From positions 2,108,001 through 2,172,000 of the forward strand of contig NZ_CP053642.1 in NCBI RefSeq assembly GCF_013177295.1: a stretch of DNA of 64,000 nt, written 5' to 3'. The translations under genes and the position numbers were made by a program. This DNA is from Actinomyces marmotae. Its GTDB lineage: Bacteria > Actinomycetota > Actinomycetes > Actinomycetales > Actinomycetaceae. The notes below the pieces were generated by a model. It saw only the letters and a program-made list of their open reading frames with translations. It did no database searches and was not told the DNA's origin. Positions 18,183 to 26,464 of the stretch are shown piece after piece (the first letter of the stretch is position 1; each line of letters starts with the position of its first letter).

Positions 18183-19207
18183 TTCTTCCTCCAGGGCAGT
18201 CGGGGCCCGCGACTGTACTCCTGGACCCGCCCGCCGACGGCGCCCAGGACCATGCCCAGCGCTCCGGCGCAGGCGGCCTCATGGCGGCCCCGGCCCACCT
18301 CATCCCGGCGTGCGGCGCTGACCAGCGCCAGGGCGCCGTCGCGCCCAGCACGCAGCGCCCCCTTCGCGGCGTAGCGGGCACGCATGCCCAGGCCCGCCGC
18401 GCCCGAGGCGGCCTCAACGCGCACCGCCGCCCAGGTGGCCCCCGAGCGCAGGGAGCGGCGCAGCACCCACGGGCGCGTGGCCCGGCTGGCCGGCACCCGC
18501 TCATCCAGGGCGGCATCGGCGGCGAAGCGGATGACGCCGCCGCCCTGCCGCAGCGCGCCGAGGAACGCGGAGTCCTCGCCCCCGCTGAGCCCGTAGCGCG
18601 CGTCGAAGCGCAGGCCGAGGCCCCGCACGGCGTCGAGGTCGAGTAGGAGGTTGTTCGTGGCAGCCTTCGTCATCACAGCCCCGTCTTCGGCGGTGACCGC
18701 GCTAAAGACACCCGAGCCCCGCACCCACGCGCCCGGCTCCGACTCGAAGCGCGGGTACCAGGGCCCGGACACGGCGGCGCAGCCGTGGGCGCGCCAAGCG
18801 CGCACGAGGGAGGTGAGCCAGCCGGGGCGGGTGAGCTCGTCGTCGTCGATGAACACCAGGAGGCGGGCGTCGGCGGCCTCATCGAGGGCGCGGTTGCGGG
18901 CGGCGGTGATCCCGGGGACGGGCTCGTGGGCGTAGTGGGGGCCTATCTCGGCGGCCTCGGGCTCATCGGCGCCGGCGGCCCGGACCGCCTCGACGACCTC
19001 GCGCGCGCCCGCGTCCGGATCGTTGTCGACCACCACGACGCGCGCCCGCCCAATACCGGCCGCCTCATCCGCGCGGGCGGCGCGGGCCTGGTCCACGAGC
19101 TGGGGAAGGAGCTCGGCGAGCCAGTCATTGCGCCGGTAGGTGGTCACGGCGACGACCAGTGAGACCGGCGGTGGGACCGGTGCGGGCGGCGTCGAAGACT
19201 GACTCAT
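18179..19207 (-). CDS. Family 2 glycosyltransferase, tandem paralogue
   Basis: A 342-residue GT2 enzyme with SLVVAVTTYRRNDWLAELLP, VVVVDNDPD, LLVFIDDDELTRPGW and SGGEDSAFLGAL. It shares motif blocks with the following gene. Start ATG at 19207 has a strong AGGAGGA site. It is transcribed divergently from the glycosyltransferase at 19373, apparently from an overlapping promoter pair at 19268-19277. Role: adding a sugar to a cell-surface glycan, specificity unknown. Confidence 0.85.
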   Translation of the reverse strand: MSQSSTPPAPVPPPVSLVVAVTTYRRNDWLAELLPQLVDQARAARADEAAGIGRARVVVVDNDPDAGAREVVEAVRAAGADEPEAAEIGPHYAHEPVPGITAARNRALDEAADARLLVFIDDDELTRPGWLTSLVRAWRAHGCAAVSGPWYPRFESEPGAWVRGSGVFSAVTAEDGAVMTKAATNNLLLDLDAVRGLGLRFDARYGLSGGEDSAFLGALRQGGGVIRFAADAALDERVPASRATRPWVLRRSLRSGATWAAVRVEAASGAAGLGMRARYAAKGALRAGRDGALALVSAARRDEVGRGRHEAACAGALGMVLGAVGGRVQEYSRGPRLPWRKK

Positions 19208-19267
19208 GCGTCCTCCTGGGGGCGGGTCGACGGGCAGGGCGTCGAGGGGAGGGAAGGGGTGGGGTCA

Positions 19268-19277
19268 ACGCTACTAT
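19268..19277. promoter_or_regulatory. Overlapping divergent -10 boxes
   Basis: ACGCTACTAT reads as TAGCGT on the minus strand (19273-19268, for the gene at 19207) and TACTAT on the plus strand (19272-19277, for the gene at 19373). The two -10 boxes overlap, so polymerases serving the two glycosyltransferase units would exclude each other. The -35 boxes are not clear. Confidence 0.45.
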
Positions 19278-19372
19278 GCAGGCGCACGGGCCCCGCCCGC
19301 AGGCGCCCGGGACGACGGCGCGCCCAGGGGACGACGGCGCGGCACCCTTTGATGAGGACCTGAGAGGATCCC

Positions 19373-20389
19373 ATGGCCGACTTCCCCCCCGATCTCTTCT
19401 CCCCCGGCGAGCCCGGGGAGCCTCCCACCGGCGCCGAGGCCGCCGATCTGCTCGCGCGCACCGCGATCATCGTCGTCAACTACGACTCCGCCGCCCTGCT
19501 GGCGCGCAACCTCGCCGAGGTGGCCCAGCGTTCCCCCGAGGCCCGGATCGTCGTCGTCGACAATCACTCCTCCCCCGAGGCCCGCGAGCGCGCCCGCGCC
19601 CTGGCCCAGGCGCGCGGCTGGGCCCTGGAGTGCCCGGAGTCGAACACGGGCTTCGGCGGAGGGATGAACCTGGGGGCCGCCCGGGCGATCGCCGATGGCG
19701 CGCAGGTCCTCGTCCTGCTCAACCCGGACGCCGTCGTCGACCGGGAGTCCCTGGTGGCCCTGGCGCGGCAGGCGCAGGCCGATCCCCTGGCGCTCGTGGG
19801 GCCGGTCATCCGGGACTCCAGTGGGGCGATCGTGTCCGATGGCCACGTGGTCTGCCTGGCGGACGGGTCGATGCGCTCGCGCCGCTCCCGGCGGCCGATC
19901 CCGCCCGGAGGCACCGCGCCCTGGCTGAGCGGGGCGTGCCTGGCGCTTTCTGCGTCCCTGTACCAGCGGATTGGGGGCTTCGACGCCCGCTACTTCCTGT
20001 ACTGGGAGGATGTGGACTTCTCCGCGCGGGTGCTCGCCGCAGGGGGGCGGCTGGTCCTGGAGCGCCGGGCCGCGGCCGTGCACGACGAGGGCGGCACCCA
20101 CGGCTCCTCAGCGGGACAGGTGGCGAAGTCGGACACCTACTACTACTACAACGCGCGCAACCGGCTCCTGTACGCGGGCCTGCGCCTGGACGCCCAGGGG
20201 CGTCGTCAGTGGCGGGCGACGGCGCCGGGAGCGGCTCGCGAGATCGTCCTGCGCGGGGGGAAGCGCCAACTGCTGCGCTCACCCAGGCCGGTGGCCACGG
20301 CGCTGCGCGCGACCCTGGATGGCCTGCGCCTCGCGCGCCGGGCCGCCCGGGGGCTCCTGCCCTCCCAGGACGAGCCGATCCTGCGATAG
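19373..20389 (+). CDS. WbbL-like rhamnosyltransferase-type GT2
   Basis: A 338-residue family 2 glycosyltransferase of the WbbL/rhamnosyltransferase type: AIIVVNYDSAALL, IVVVDNHSS, NTGFGGGMNLGA, VLLNPDAVVD, the acceptor-site block WLSGACLALSASLYQRIGGFD, and YFLYWEDVDFSARV. GAGAGGA precedes the ATG. It is divergent from 19207. It probably adds a deoxyhexose such as rhamnose; the donor is inferred from family resemblance. Confidence 0.85.
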   Translation: MADFPPDLFSPGEPGEPPTGAEAADLLARTAIIVVNYDSAALLARNLAEVAQRSPEARIVVVDNHSSPEARERARALAQARGWALECPESNTGFGGGMNLGAARAIADGAQVLVLLNPDAVVDRESLVALARQAQADPLALVGPVIRDSSGAIVSDGHVVCLADGSMRSRRSRRPIPPGGTAPWLSGACLALSASLYQRIGGFDARYFLYWEDVDFSARVLAAGGRLVLERRAAAVHDEGGTHGSSAGQVAKSDTYYYYNARNRLLYAGLRLDAQGRRQWRATAPGAAREIVLRGGKRQLLRSPRPVATALRATLDGLRLARRAARGLLPSQDEPILR

Positions 20390-20401
20390 CGGGGCCGGCC
20401 C

Positions 20402-20560
20402 CGCGCTCACCGGCGCTGCCGGCGGCGGCGCGCCCCGCGGCGGCGCGGCTCGCCCGGCGGCGCCCCGTGGCCGTCGGCGCCCCATGTCCGCGCTCACCGG
20501 CGCTGCCGGCGCGCCCCATGGCGGCGCGGCTCGCCCGGCGGCGCCCCGATACGCATCCCG
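20402..20560. repeat. Imperfect direct duplication in intergenic DNA
   Basis: Between convergent genes the word CGCGCTCACCGGCGCTGCCGGC occurs at about 20402 and 20489, and a block beginning GGCGGCGCGGCTCGCCC occurs at about 20439 and 20520. The copies are therefore offset by about 80-87 bp. The stretch (20390-20609) shows no gene; local GGCGCC-rich stems could act as terminators. Confidence 0.6.
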
Positions 20561-20609
20561 CCCGCCGCGCCATGCGGGCGCGACGGGCGGGAGGATGGGC
20601 GGTTCGGGC

Positions 20610-21296
20610 TCAGCTGGGCGCCGCGCCGTCGAAGGTGGCGGCCGCGTGATCGGGGCCGAGATCGACGACGACGTGCACCTGCCCTCGTCCGGAGGCGGGG
20701 ATCGTGAAGGCCTTTTCCACGGTCTGCGTCTCCCCCGGAGCGACAGAGTCGGGCACCTCGCCATAGGCGCTGACCAACTCAGCCGCCGGGGACTTGTCCG
20801 CGCCGTAGGTCACGGTGACCACGAGGCCGGACAGCGACAACTCCGATCCGGTGTTGTTCGTGATCTTCACCGGGATGACCACGCCCGGGCCACCGGTCTC
20901 CCCGGGGCCGGCCTTGAGGTCTTCGGAGCGCATGGTGCCCAGCGCGATGTCGGCTCCATCCACGGTGCTCGTCTGGTCGGGGGCGACGGGAGGGAGTTCA
21001 TCGGCTGAGATGTCGCCCTGGCTCAGGGCCGTGGCATCCTGTGAGGCCTGCGCCGACGGCGTTTCGGGGCCGGTCGGCAGCGGCTCGCCCGTCACCGTGG
21101 GCTCCGCGCTACTGGCCGGGACCGCCGTGCTGGCGGTGGCATCGGCGGTCGGCGAGGCGGATGACGCCGAGTCGGAGGCCTCACCGCTGGAGCAGGCCCC
21201 GAGCGCCAGGACCAGGGCCACGGAGAGGGCGAGGGGCGGGCGAGCCGCGCGACGCGGCGCGCCCATCCCCACACGCCTCAGGTGGCGGCGCGTCAT
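20610..21296 (-). CDS. Lipoprotein paired with second propeller protein
   Basis: A 228-residue lipoprotein: basic N-terminus, lipobox LGAC near residue 34, a Ser/Ala/Thr linker, and a C-terminal beta-sandwich-like domain (about 115-225) similar in pattern to that of the lipoprotein at 7948-8604 (both have the 'TYG-D/E-D/A-K/T-S/P-A' strand and end with V-V-x-L/P-G repeats). The ATG at 21296 shares one base with the TGA of the propeller gene (TGATG), so translation is coupled; an ATG 18 codons earlier would overlap that gene more and precede the signal badly. Unknown function, strongly tied to its partner. Confidence 0.78.
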   Translation of the reverse strand: MTRRHLRRVGMGAPRRAARPPLALSVALVLALGACSSGEASDSASSASPTADATASTAVPASSAEPTVTGEPLPTGPETPSAQASQDATALSQGDISADELPPVAPDQTSTVDGADIALGTMRSEDLKAGPGETGGPGVVIPVKITNNTGSELSLSGLVVTVTYGADKSPAAELVSAYGEVPDSVAPGETQTVEKAFTIPASGRGQVHVVVDLGPDHAAATFDGAAPS

Positions 21297-22870
21297 CAGC
21301 GCCATCCCCAGCCGCGGTTCCACCAGTCGTTCCAGCCACCGCGGCCCCACCAGTCATTCCAGTCGCCGTGACGGCCACCGCGGTCCCACCAGTCGTTCCA
21401 GTCGTCGTCGCGGTTGTCGCGGCCATCGCCCCTGCGGCCGTCGTGACCGCCCTTGCCACCCTTGCCGCCCTTGCGGCCGTCGTGCCGATCGCCCTTGCGG
21501 CCGTCGTGACCGCCGTTGTCGTCGCCCTCGCCCTGCGGCGGGACCTCCGTGGAGTCGATGGCGAAGCGGACGAGGCCCTGCTGGCCCTTCTTGTTGACGC
21601 CGACGAACTCGCCGCCGTAGACGACGTACTTGTCGTTGCCCTCAACGGTCCAGGTGGCCTGGCCCATGCCGGTGTACCTGCCGACGATGAAGTTGGGGCG
21701 GAAGTTCTGAAGCGCCGTCGTGGCCGGCTGGCCGGAGTAGTCGGTGTAGCCGCGGGCGTGGTTCCGCTGCACCGTACCGGTGCGTCCGTTCACGTAGGCC
21801 AGGGCGTTGTAATAGCTCGTCGGCGCGGTGTCGCCGAAGCCGCCGATGTTGCGGCAGTCGTGCGGGTGGCCCGCGACGTAGACGACGCCGCCGGCGGGGA
21901 AGAGATCGTAGGTGTCGCCGTGGCAGTCGGCCATGTAGTCGAGGTCGCCGGTCGACCAGCTGGCGCGGAACAGGCCCTCAAAGCTGCCCTCCTGGGAGTA
22001 GGCGACGCCGTAGAGGCCCTGGCTGTCCGACTTCAGGGAGAAGATCGCGGCGTAGGTGCCGGAGTTGCGCACGACCGAGTTGATGTTGGTCGACTGGACG
22101 GCGCCGTCGCTGCCGAGGATCGCCAGGCCGGGGTGGGAGGAGCCGCCGACGTCGCGGAAGGAGCCACCGATGGCCACCCGGCTGCCATCAGGGGCGACGG
22201 TGACGGTGCGGACGAGGCCGCGACCCACCCGGGGGGCGAATTCGGTCAGGGTCAGGGAGGGCAGGCTGACGGCGGCCACGCGGTAACGGGCCTTGTTGTT
22301 GACCTGGGTGAACGCGCCGGAGAAGTAGAGGGTGCCGCCGTCGGGGGAGACCTGGACGTCGCGGACCTCGGTGTTGGGGGAGATACCGAGGTTCACGCGC
22401 TTGCCGTCGGAGGCGTTCACAGCGCCGAGCCGGAAGGTGCTCTCGCCGTTGAGGCTGGTGAAGTTGCCGCCGAGGTAGAGGGTCTTGCCGTCCTTCGAGG
22501 CGTCAATGGAGTAGATGACGCCGTTGGTGGTGGGCGCCCAGTCGAGGAGGGCGCCGGTGGTGATGTCGTAGGCCATCGCGTTGGAGCGCGGGACCTCGTT
22601 CTGACCCTGAGCGGAACCGGCCGGACGCGCGCTTGAGAACTCTCCGACGGCGTAGACCGTATTGCCGACGATCTTCTGATCCCACACGACGCCGTTGATC
22701 TGGGCGGTCGGGAGGGGCGTTGGCGAAGCGATGGCGACCCCGCCCGCCGCACCCTGGGCGTCAGCGGCGTGGGCGGCCGGGCTCGTGAAGGGGAGGACTG
22801 GCAGCGCCGCCAGGGCGAGGGGGAGCGCGGAGGCCATGGCAAGCCTTCGGGCATGGCAACGTAGACGCAT
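21296..22870 (-). CDS. Secreted beta-propeller protein with Trp-rich tail
   Basis: A 524-residue exported protein. Signal peptide about 1-36 (ALPLALAALPVLPFTSPAAHA), then one beta-propeller (about 50-435) aligning by eye with the propeller of 8708-11983: QINGVVWDQKIVGNTVYAVG here against QINGVVWDQLIVGDTVYVVG there. The LamG/PKD part is absent. Instead residues about 440-524 are a Gly/Asp/Arg/Lys/His low-complexity stretch with GRKG repeats and several WNDWW motifs, ending NRGWGWR. ATG at 22870 is chosen because the signal peptide starts there. It is coupled to the lipoprotein gene. No anchor is seen. The tail might bind glycan or wall polymers or be an aggregation module; this is a guess. Confidence 0.82.
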   Translation of the reverse strand: MRLRCHARRLAMASALPLALAALPVLPFTSPAAHAADAQGAAGGVAIASPTPLPTAQINGVVWDQKIVGNTVYAVGEFSSARPAGSAQGQNEVPRSNAMAYDITTGALLDWAPTTNGVIYSIDASKDGKTLYLGGNFTSLNGESTFRLGAVNASDGKRVNLGISPNTEVRDVQVSPDGGTLYFSGAFTQVNNKARYRVAAVSLPSLTLTEFAPRVGRGLVRTVTVAPDGSRVAIGGSFRDVGGSSHPGLAILGSDGAVQSTNINSVVRNSGTYAAIFSLKSDSQGLYGVAYSQEGSFEGLFRASWSTGDLDYMADCHGDTYDLFPAGGVVYVAGHPHDCRNIGGFGDTAPTSYYNALAYVNGRTGTVQRNHARGYTDYSGQPATTALQNFRPNFIVGRYTGMGQATWTVEGNDKYVVYGGEFVGVNKKGQQGLVRFAIDSTEVPPQGEGDDNGGHDGRKGDRHDGRKGGKGGKGGHDGRRGDGRDNRDDDWNDWWDRGGRHGDWNDWWGRGGWNDWWNRGWGWR

Positions 22871-23255
22871 AGAGATATTCCGTTCAACGGTTGGGGATGC
22901 AGGGACACTTCTAGCGAGGGCGCCGAGCATCGCCGCGGGAGCTCGGATGGGGCCAGGCGCCACACTCGACAATAACACTCAGATAACTTTCAGGTTACGA
23001 AATCCGTCCTGGGGGTTCCCTAAATAACGCGACCTTCGCCCATCCGGCGCCATCGAGAGCGCTCCGGACATCGCCCCATGTCAGGCGCGCCTTACCACCC
23101 TTTGAGCCAGCCATCCGACCCCTGGCGTGCCCAAACCCCGCGGTCAGCCCCGACCGCGACGCACGAGAACCCCGACAGGCCTATCGGGTGCGGCACCCCT
23201 TCCGTTACTCTAGTGAGATGCAACACACTCGATCTAAATCGGCCAAGGAGTCATC
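22871..23255. other. Divergent intergenic region with promoter for LppP-like gene
   Basis: 385 bp without a gene. The middle (about 22970-23030) is unusually AT-rich for this genome and probably holds the promoter of the propeller gene. Toward the plus-strand gene, TACTCT at 23206-23211 looks like a -10 box, and AGGAG at 23246-23250 is the ribosome site of the gene at 23256. Confidence 0.5.
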
Positions 23256-23831
23256 ATGCCCCGATCGTCCGCTCTGGCGCCCGTTGGCGCCCTCCTCCTC
23301 GCACTGGCCCTGACCGCCTGCGGGGGCGGCGCCACCGGCACCGCCCCGGCCAGTGGCGGCGCGGCGTCCACCGCCAACGCCTCGGAGGCTGGCGCGCAGC
23401 CGCCCCAGGCCCCCACCGAGCAGTGCGCGGCCATGGGGGGCGCGACCGCCGTCGCCGGCTCCCTCGACGAAGTCCCGGCGCCCCCGGCGGGGATGAACTG
23501 GAGCCCCGGCGAGGCCGATCTGAGCACCTACGACCGCTGCGCGCCGCTGTCCTGGGTGACGCTGCCGGTCCACGGCGCCACCGCGTCGTCGCCCTACCAG
23601 ATCATGCTCTTCCACCACGGCGAGTACGTCGGCACCGCGTCCCTTAAGTCCTACGGCTTCAAGCCCGCCGTAGAGCGCATCGACGACGCGACGATCCAGG
23701 CCACTTACACCTGGCCGAAGGACGGGGAGTCCAACGCCGGCGCGAGCGGCCGCTCCGTGTCCACCTTCACCTGGGACGACGCCTCGGGCAGCGTGACTCA
23801 CAGCGGCGAGTGGCCGCCGAGCGCCGGCTGA
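23256..23831 (+). CDS. LppP/LprE-family lipoprotein
   Basis: A 191-residue lipoprotein with lipobox LTAC near residue 22, an Ala/Gly/Ser linker, and a compact C-terminal domain with the PYQIMLFHHGEYVGTAS block seen in actinobacterial LppP/LprE lipoproteins. Two Cys in the mature domain (TEQCAAMGG and YDRCAPLSW) could form a disulfide. The family is linked to the cell envelope of actinobacteria but its biochemical role is not established. AGGAG lies six bases before the ATG. Confidence 0.78.
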   Translation: MPRSSALAPVGALLLALALTACGGGATGTAPASGGAASTANASEAGAQPPQAPTEQCAAMGGATAVAGSLDEVPAPPAGMNWSPGEADLSTYDRCAPLSWVTLPVHGATASSPYQIMLFHHGEYVGTASLKSYGFKPAVERIDDATIQATYTWPKDGESNAGASGRSVSTFTWDDASGSVTHSGEWPPSAG

Positions 23832-24042
23832 CCGGGCGCCGGATGACGGGGCGCCGGATGATTCGCATCGCCCTCCCACGCGATGGGGCGGGGCTCCCGG
23901 GCTCGGTACCATGGCGGTGTTCCCATGAGACGGCCCCGCGCCGTCGCCCCGCCGGAGCCGCCCCGTCCAGCGCGCCCGGCCGTCCCAATCCTCCGGCGCA
24001 CCGGCACGCTACGGGCCCGCGCCCCGCTTGAAAGGCCCCGAC

Positions 24043-25212
24043 GTGATCACCTCCTCCCCCGACCGACTACGCATCGCGATGATCGGCACCCGCGGGGTGC
24101 CCGCCCGGTACGGGGGCTTCGAGACCGCCATCGAGGAGGTCGGCAGGCGCCTGGCCGCCAAGGGGCACAAGGTTCTCGTCTACTGCCGCAACCCCGAGCC
24201 CGGCACGCCCCTGCCCGAGAGGTACCTCGGCATGCGCCTCGTGGAGCTGCCCGCCATGCGCAAGCGCAGCCTTGAGACCCTCTCCCACACGGCCCTAAGC
24301 ACCGTCCACCTCCTGCGCCGCGCACACCCCGACGCCGCCATCGTCTTCAACGCCGCCAACTCCCCCTTCCTGCCCGCCCTGCGCGCCGCCCGCATCCCGG
24401 TGGCCACGCATGTGGACGGCCTGGAGTGGCAGCGCGGCAAGTGGGGCCCCACCGGCAAGCGCTACTACCGGGCGGCCGAGGCCCTGGCCGTGCGCTACTC
24501 GGACGCGCTCATCGCCGACGCCCAGGGCATCGCCGACTACTACGACACCGAGTTCCACGCCCCCACCGACCTCATCGCCTACGGCGCCCCGCGCATCCAC
24601 GCCGGCACCGACCGCCTGGCCGAGTTGGGCCTTGAGGCCGGCCGTTTCCACCTGGTGGTCGCCCGCTTCGAGGTGGAGAACCACGTGGATGTCGCGGTCG
24701 AGGGCTACGCGGCCTCCAGTGCCGAGCACCCGCTCGTCGTCGTCGGCTCAGCGCCCTACGCCAACGAGTACACCGAGCGGATCCACTCCCTGGCCGACGA
24801 CCGCGTCCGGCTCCTCGGGGGCCTGTGGGACCAGGAGCTCCTCGACCAGCTTTACGGCGGGGCCGCGGTCTACCTCCACGGGCACTCCGTGGGGGGCACC
24901 AACCCCTCGCTGCTGCGCGCGATCGGGGCGGGGGCCGCCGTCGACGCCTTCGACGTCTCCTTCAACCGGGAGGTGCTCGGGCCCGCCGGTCGCTACTGGA
25001 CCACCGCCGGTGACGTCCGCGCCCTCATCGAGTCCGCCGAGTCCGACCCGGCCGGCACGGCGGCGCGCGGCGAGCTCTCCCGGGAGCGGGCCGAGCGCTA
25101 CGACTGGGATGCCGTCGCCGACTCCTACGAGGCGCTGTGCCGCCGCCTGGCCATCGGCGGCCCGGTGCACCACCGCCCCTCGGGACGCAGGACGGGGGCC
25201 TTCCCCGCATGA
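24043..25212 (+). CDS. DUF1972/GT4 glycosyltransferase
   Basis: A 389-residue GT-B glycosyltransferase of the rhamnosyltransferase-like group with the DUF1972 signature IGTRGVPARYGGFET at the N-terminus and GGTNPSLLRAIGAG in the nucleotide-sugar-binding half. The GTG at 24043 is chosen because GAAAGG lies seven bases before it; a TTG five codons upstream overlaps that site. It overlaps the next gene by ATGA. Proteins of this type often add the second or third sugar of a lipid-linked repeat unit. Confidence 0.87.
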   Translation: MITSSPDRLRIAMIGTRGVPARYGGFETAIEEVGRRLAAKGHKVLVYCRNPEPGTPLPERYLGMRLVELPAMRKRSLETLSHTALSTVHLLRRAHPDAAIVFNAANSPFLPALRAARIPVATHVDGLEWQRGKWGPTGKRYYRAAEALAVRYSDALIADAQGIADYYDTEFHAPTDLIAYGAPRIHAGTDRLAELGLEAGRFHLVVARFEVENHVDVAVEGYAASSAEHPLVVVGSAPYANEYTERIHSLADDRVRLLGGLWDQELLDQLYGGAAVYLHGHSVGGTNPSLLRAIGAGAAVDAFDVSFNREVLGPAGRYWTTAGDVRALIESAESDPAGTAARGELSRERAERYDWDAVADSYEALCRRLAIGGPVHHRPSGRRTGAFPA

Positions 25213-26345
25213 GCACGATCCTCGTCGCCCACCCCTCCCCCGACCTGTACGGATCCGACCTGCAACTGGTCGAGACCATCCACGCGCTCGTCGACGCCGG
25301 CCACGTGGTCAAGGTGGCTCTGCCCGCCGACGGCCCGCTCGTCCCGGTGCTGCGCCAGGCCGGGGCCACGGTGGCTATCATCCCCTTCACCGTGCTGCGC
25401 AAGGCGCTGCTCAACCCGCGCGGGCTGGTGGGGCTCGGCGCGGGAGCGGGGCCGGAGGCGCTGCGCCTGGCGAGGATCATCCGGTCCTCCGGGGCCCGGG
25501 CGGTGCTGACGAACACCGTGACGATCCCGACCTGGCCGCTGGCCGCGCGGCTCGCCGGCGTGCCGGCCATCGCCCACGCGCACGAGGCGGAGGACTCCCA
25601 GCCGCTCATCATCCGCGCCGGCCTCTACGCGCCGCTGCTGGCGGCGCGCGCCGTCGTCGCCAACTCGGGGGCGACCCGGGATGTCCTGCTGTCCGCTCAC
25701 CCCTTGCTCAAGAAGCGCACGCGAGTGATCCACAACGGCGTCCCCGGCCCCGAGCGGCCCCTCCCGGGGCCGCGGGATCGGGCGGCGGGCACCCCCTTCC
25801 GAGTGGCTCTCATCTCCCGGCTCTCACCCCGCAAGGGGATCGACATCGCCTTGGAGGCCATCGGCCTGCTCCGCGCCGAGGGCGTGGACGCGAGCCTCGT
25901 GGTGGCCGGATCCGTCTTCCCAGGATACGAGTGGTACGAGGAGCAGCTGCGGGAGCGGATCAGCCAGCCGGACCTGAGCGGCGCCGTCGAGCTGCTGGGC
26001 TACGTCAACCCGACCTGGCCCCTCCTGGCCGACGCTGATGCGGTCATCGTCCCCTCGCTGGGCGAGTCCTTCGGCAACACGGCCGCCGAGGCCCTGCACG
26101 CGGGGCGCCCGCTCGTGGCCTCGCGCGCCCAGGCCCTCAGGGAGGTCGTGCGCGATGGCGAGACGGGGCTGCTCGTCGACCCGGCGTCGCCGCAGGCCCT
26201 GGCGGCGGCGCTGGCCGAGCTCGAGCGCGACCCCGCCCGGGCCCGCGGGCTCGCGGCGGCCGGGCAGGCGGACGCCGCCGAGCGCTTCTCCGTGGAGCGC
26301 TACCGCAGCGAGATCGTCGACGCCGTCGAGTCCCTCCTCCAATAA
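25209..26345 (+). CDS. Family 4 glycosyltransferase
   Basis: A 378-residue GT-B enzyme. The C-terminal half carries ISRLSPRKGIDIALEA and GESFGNTAAEALHAGRPLVAS, the usual EX7E-type donor site of GT4. The ATG at 25209 overlaps the previous stop (ATGA), so the pair forms an operon. Specificity is unknown. A hairpin made of 22-bp repeat units follows as terminator. Confidence 0.87.
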   Translation: MSTILVAHPSPDLYGSDLQLVETIHALVDAGHVVKVALPADGPLVPVLRQAGATVAIIPFTVLRKALLNPRGLVGLGAGAGPEALRLARIIRSSGARAVLTNTVTIPTWPLAARLAGVPAIAHAHEAEDSQPLIIRAGLYAPLLAARAVVANSGATRDVLLSAHPLLKKRTRVIHNGVPGPERPLPGPRDRAAGTPFRVALISRLSPRKGIDIALEAIGLLRAEGVDASLVVAGSVFPGYEWYEEQLRERISQPDLSGAVELLGYVNPTWPLLADADAVIVPSLGESFGNTAAEALHAGRPLVASRAQALREVVRDGETGLLVDPASPQALAAALAELERDPARARGLAAAGQADAAERFSVERYRSEIVDAVESLLQ

Positions 26346-26359
26346 CCCCCATCCTCCAT

Positions 26360-26435
26360 CGCCGAGACCGGTCGAAAATAGGAGCGAGACCGGTTCGCGG
26401 ACCGGTCTCGCTCCTATTTTCGACCGGTCTCGGCG
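26360..26435. terminator. Perfect 35-bp inverted repeat of the GAGACCGGTC family
   Basis: Arms 26360-26394 and 26401-26435 are exact reverse complements around a six-base loop (TCGCGG). Each arm contains GAGACCGGTCGAAAATAG and a second GAGACCGGT. It lies between convergent genes (stops at 26345 and 26465), so it probably ends transcription from both sides; the CTATTTTC run gives a partial T-tract on each strand. The same element recurs at 45227-45296. Confidence 0.85.
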
Positions 26436-26464
26436 GATAGGGCGGGGCGGGAAGGGGCGGGGTG

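Noticed and set aside
20390..20609. Possible small gene between convergent genes
   Set aside because: Frames are Arg/Pro/Ala-rich, lack ribosome sites and coincide with the GGCGCC-type duplication.
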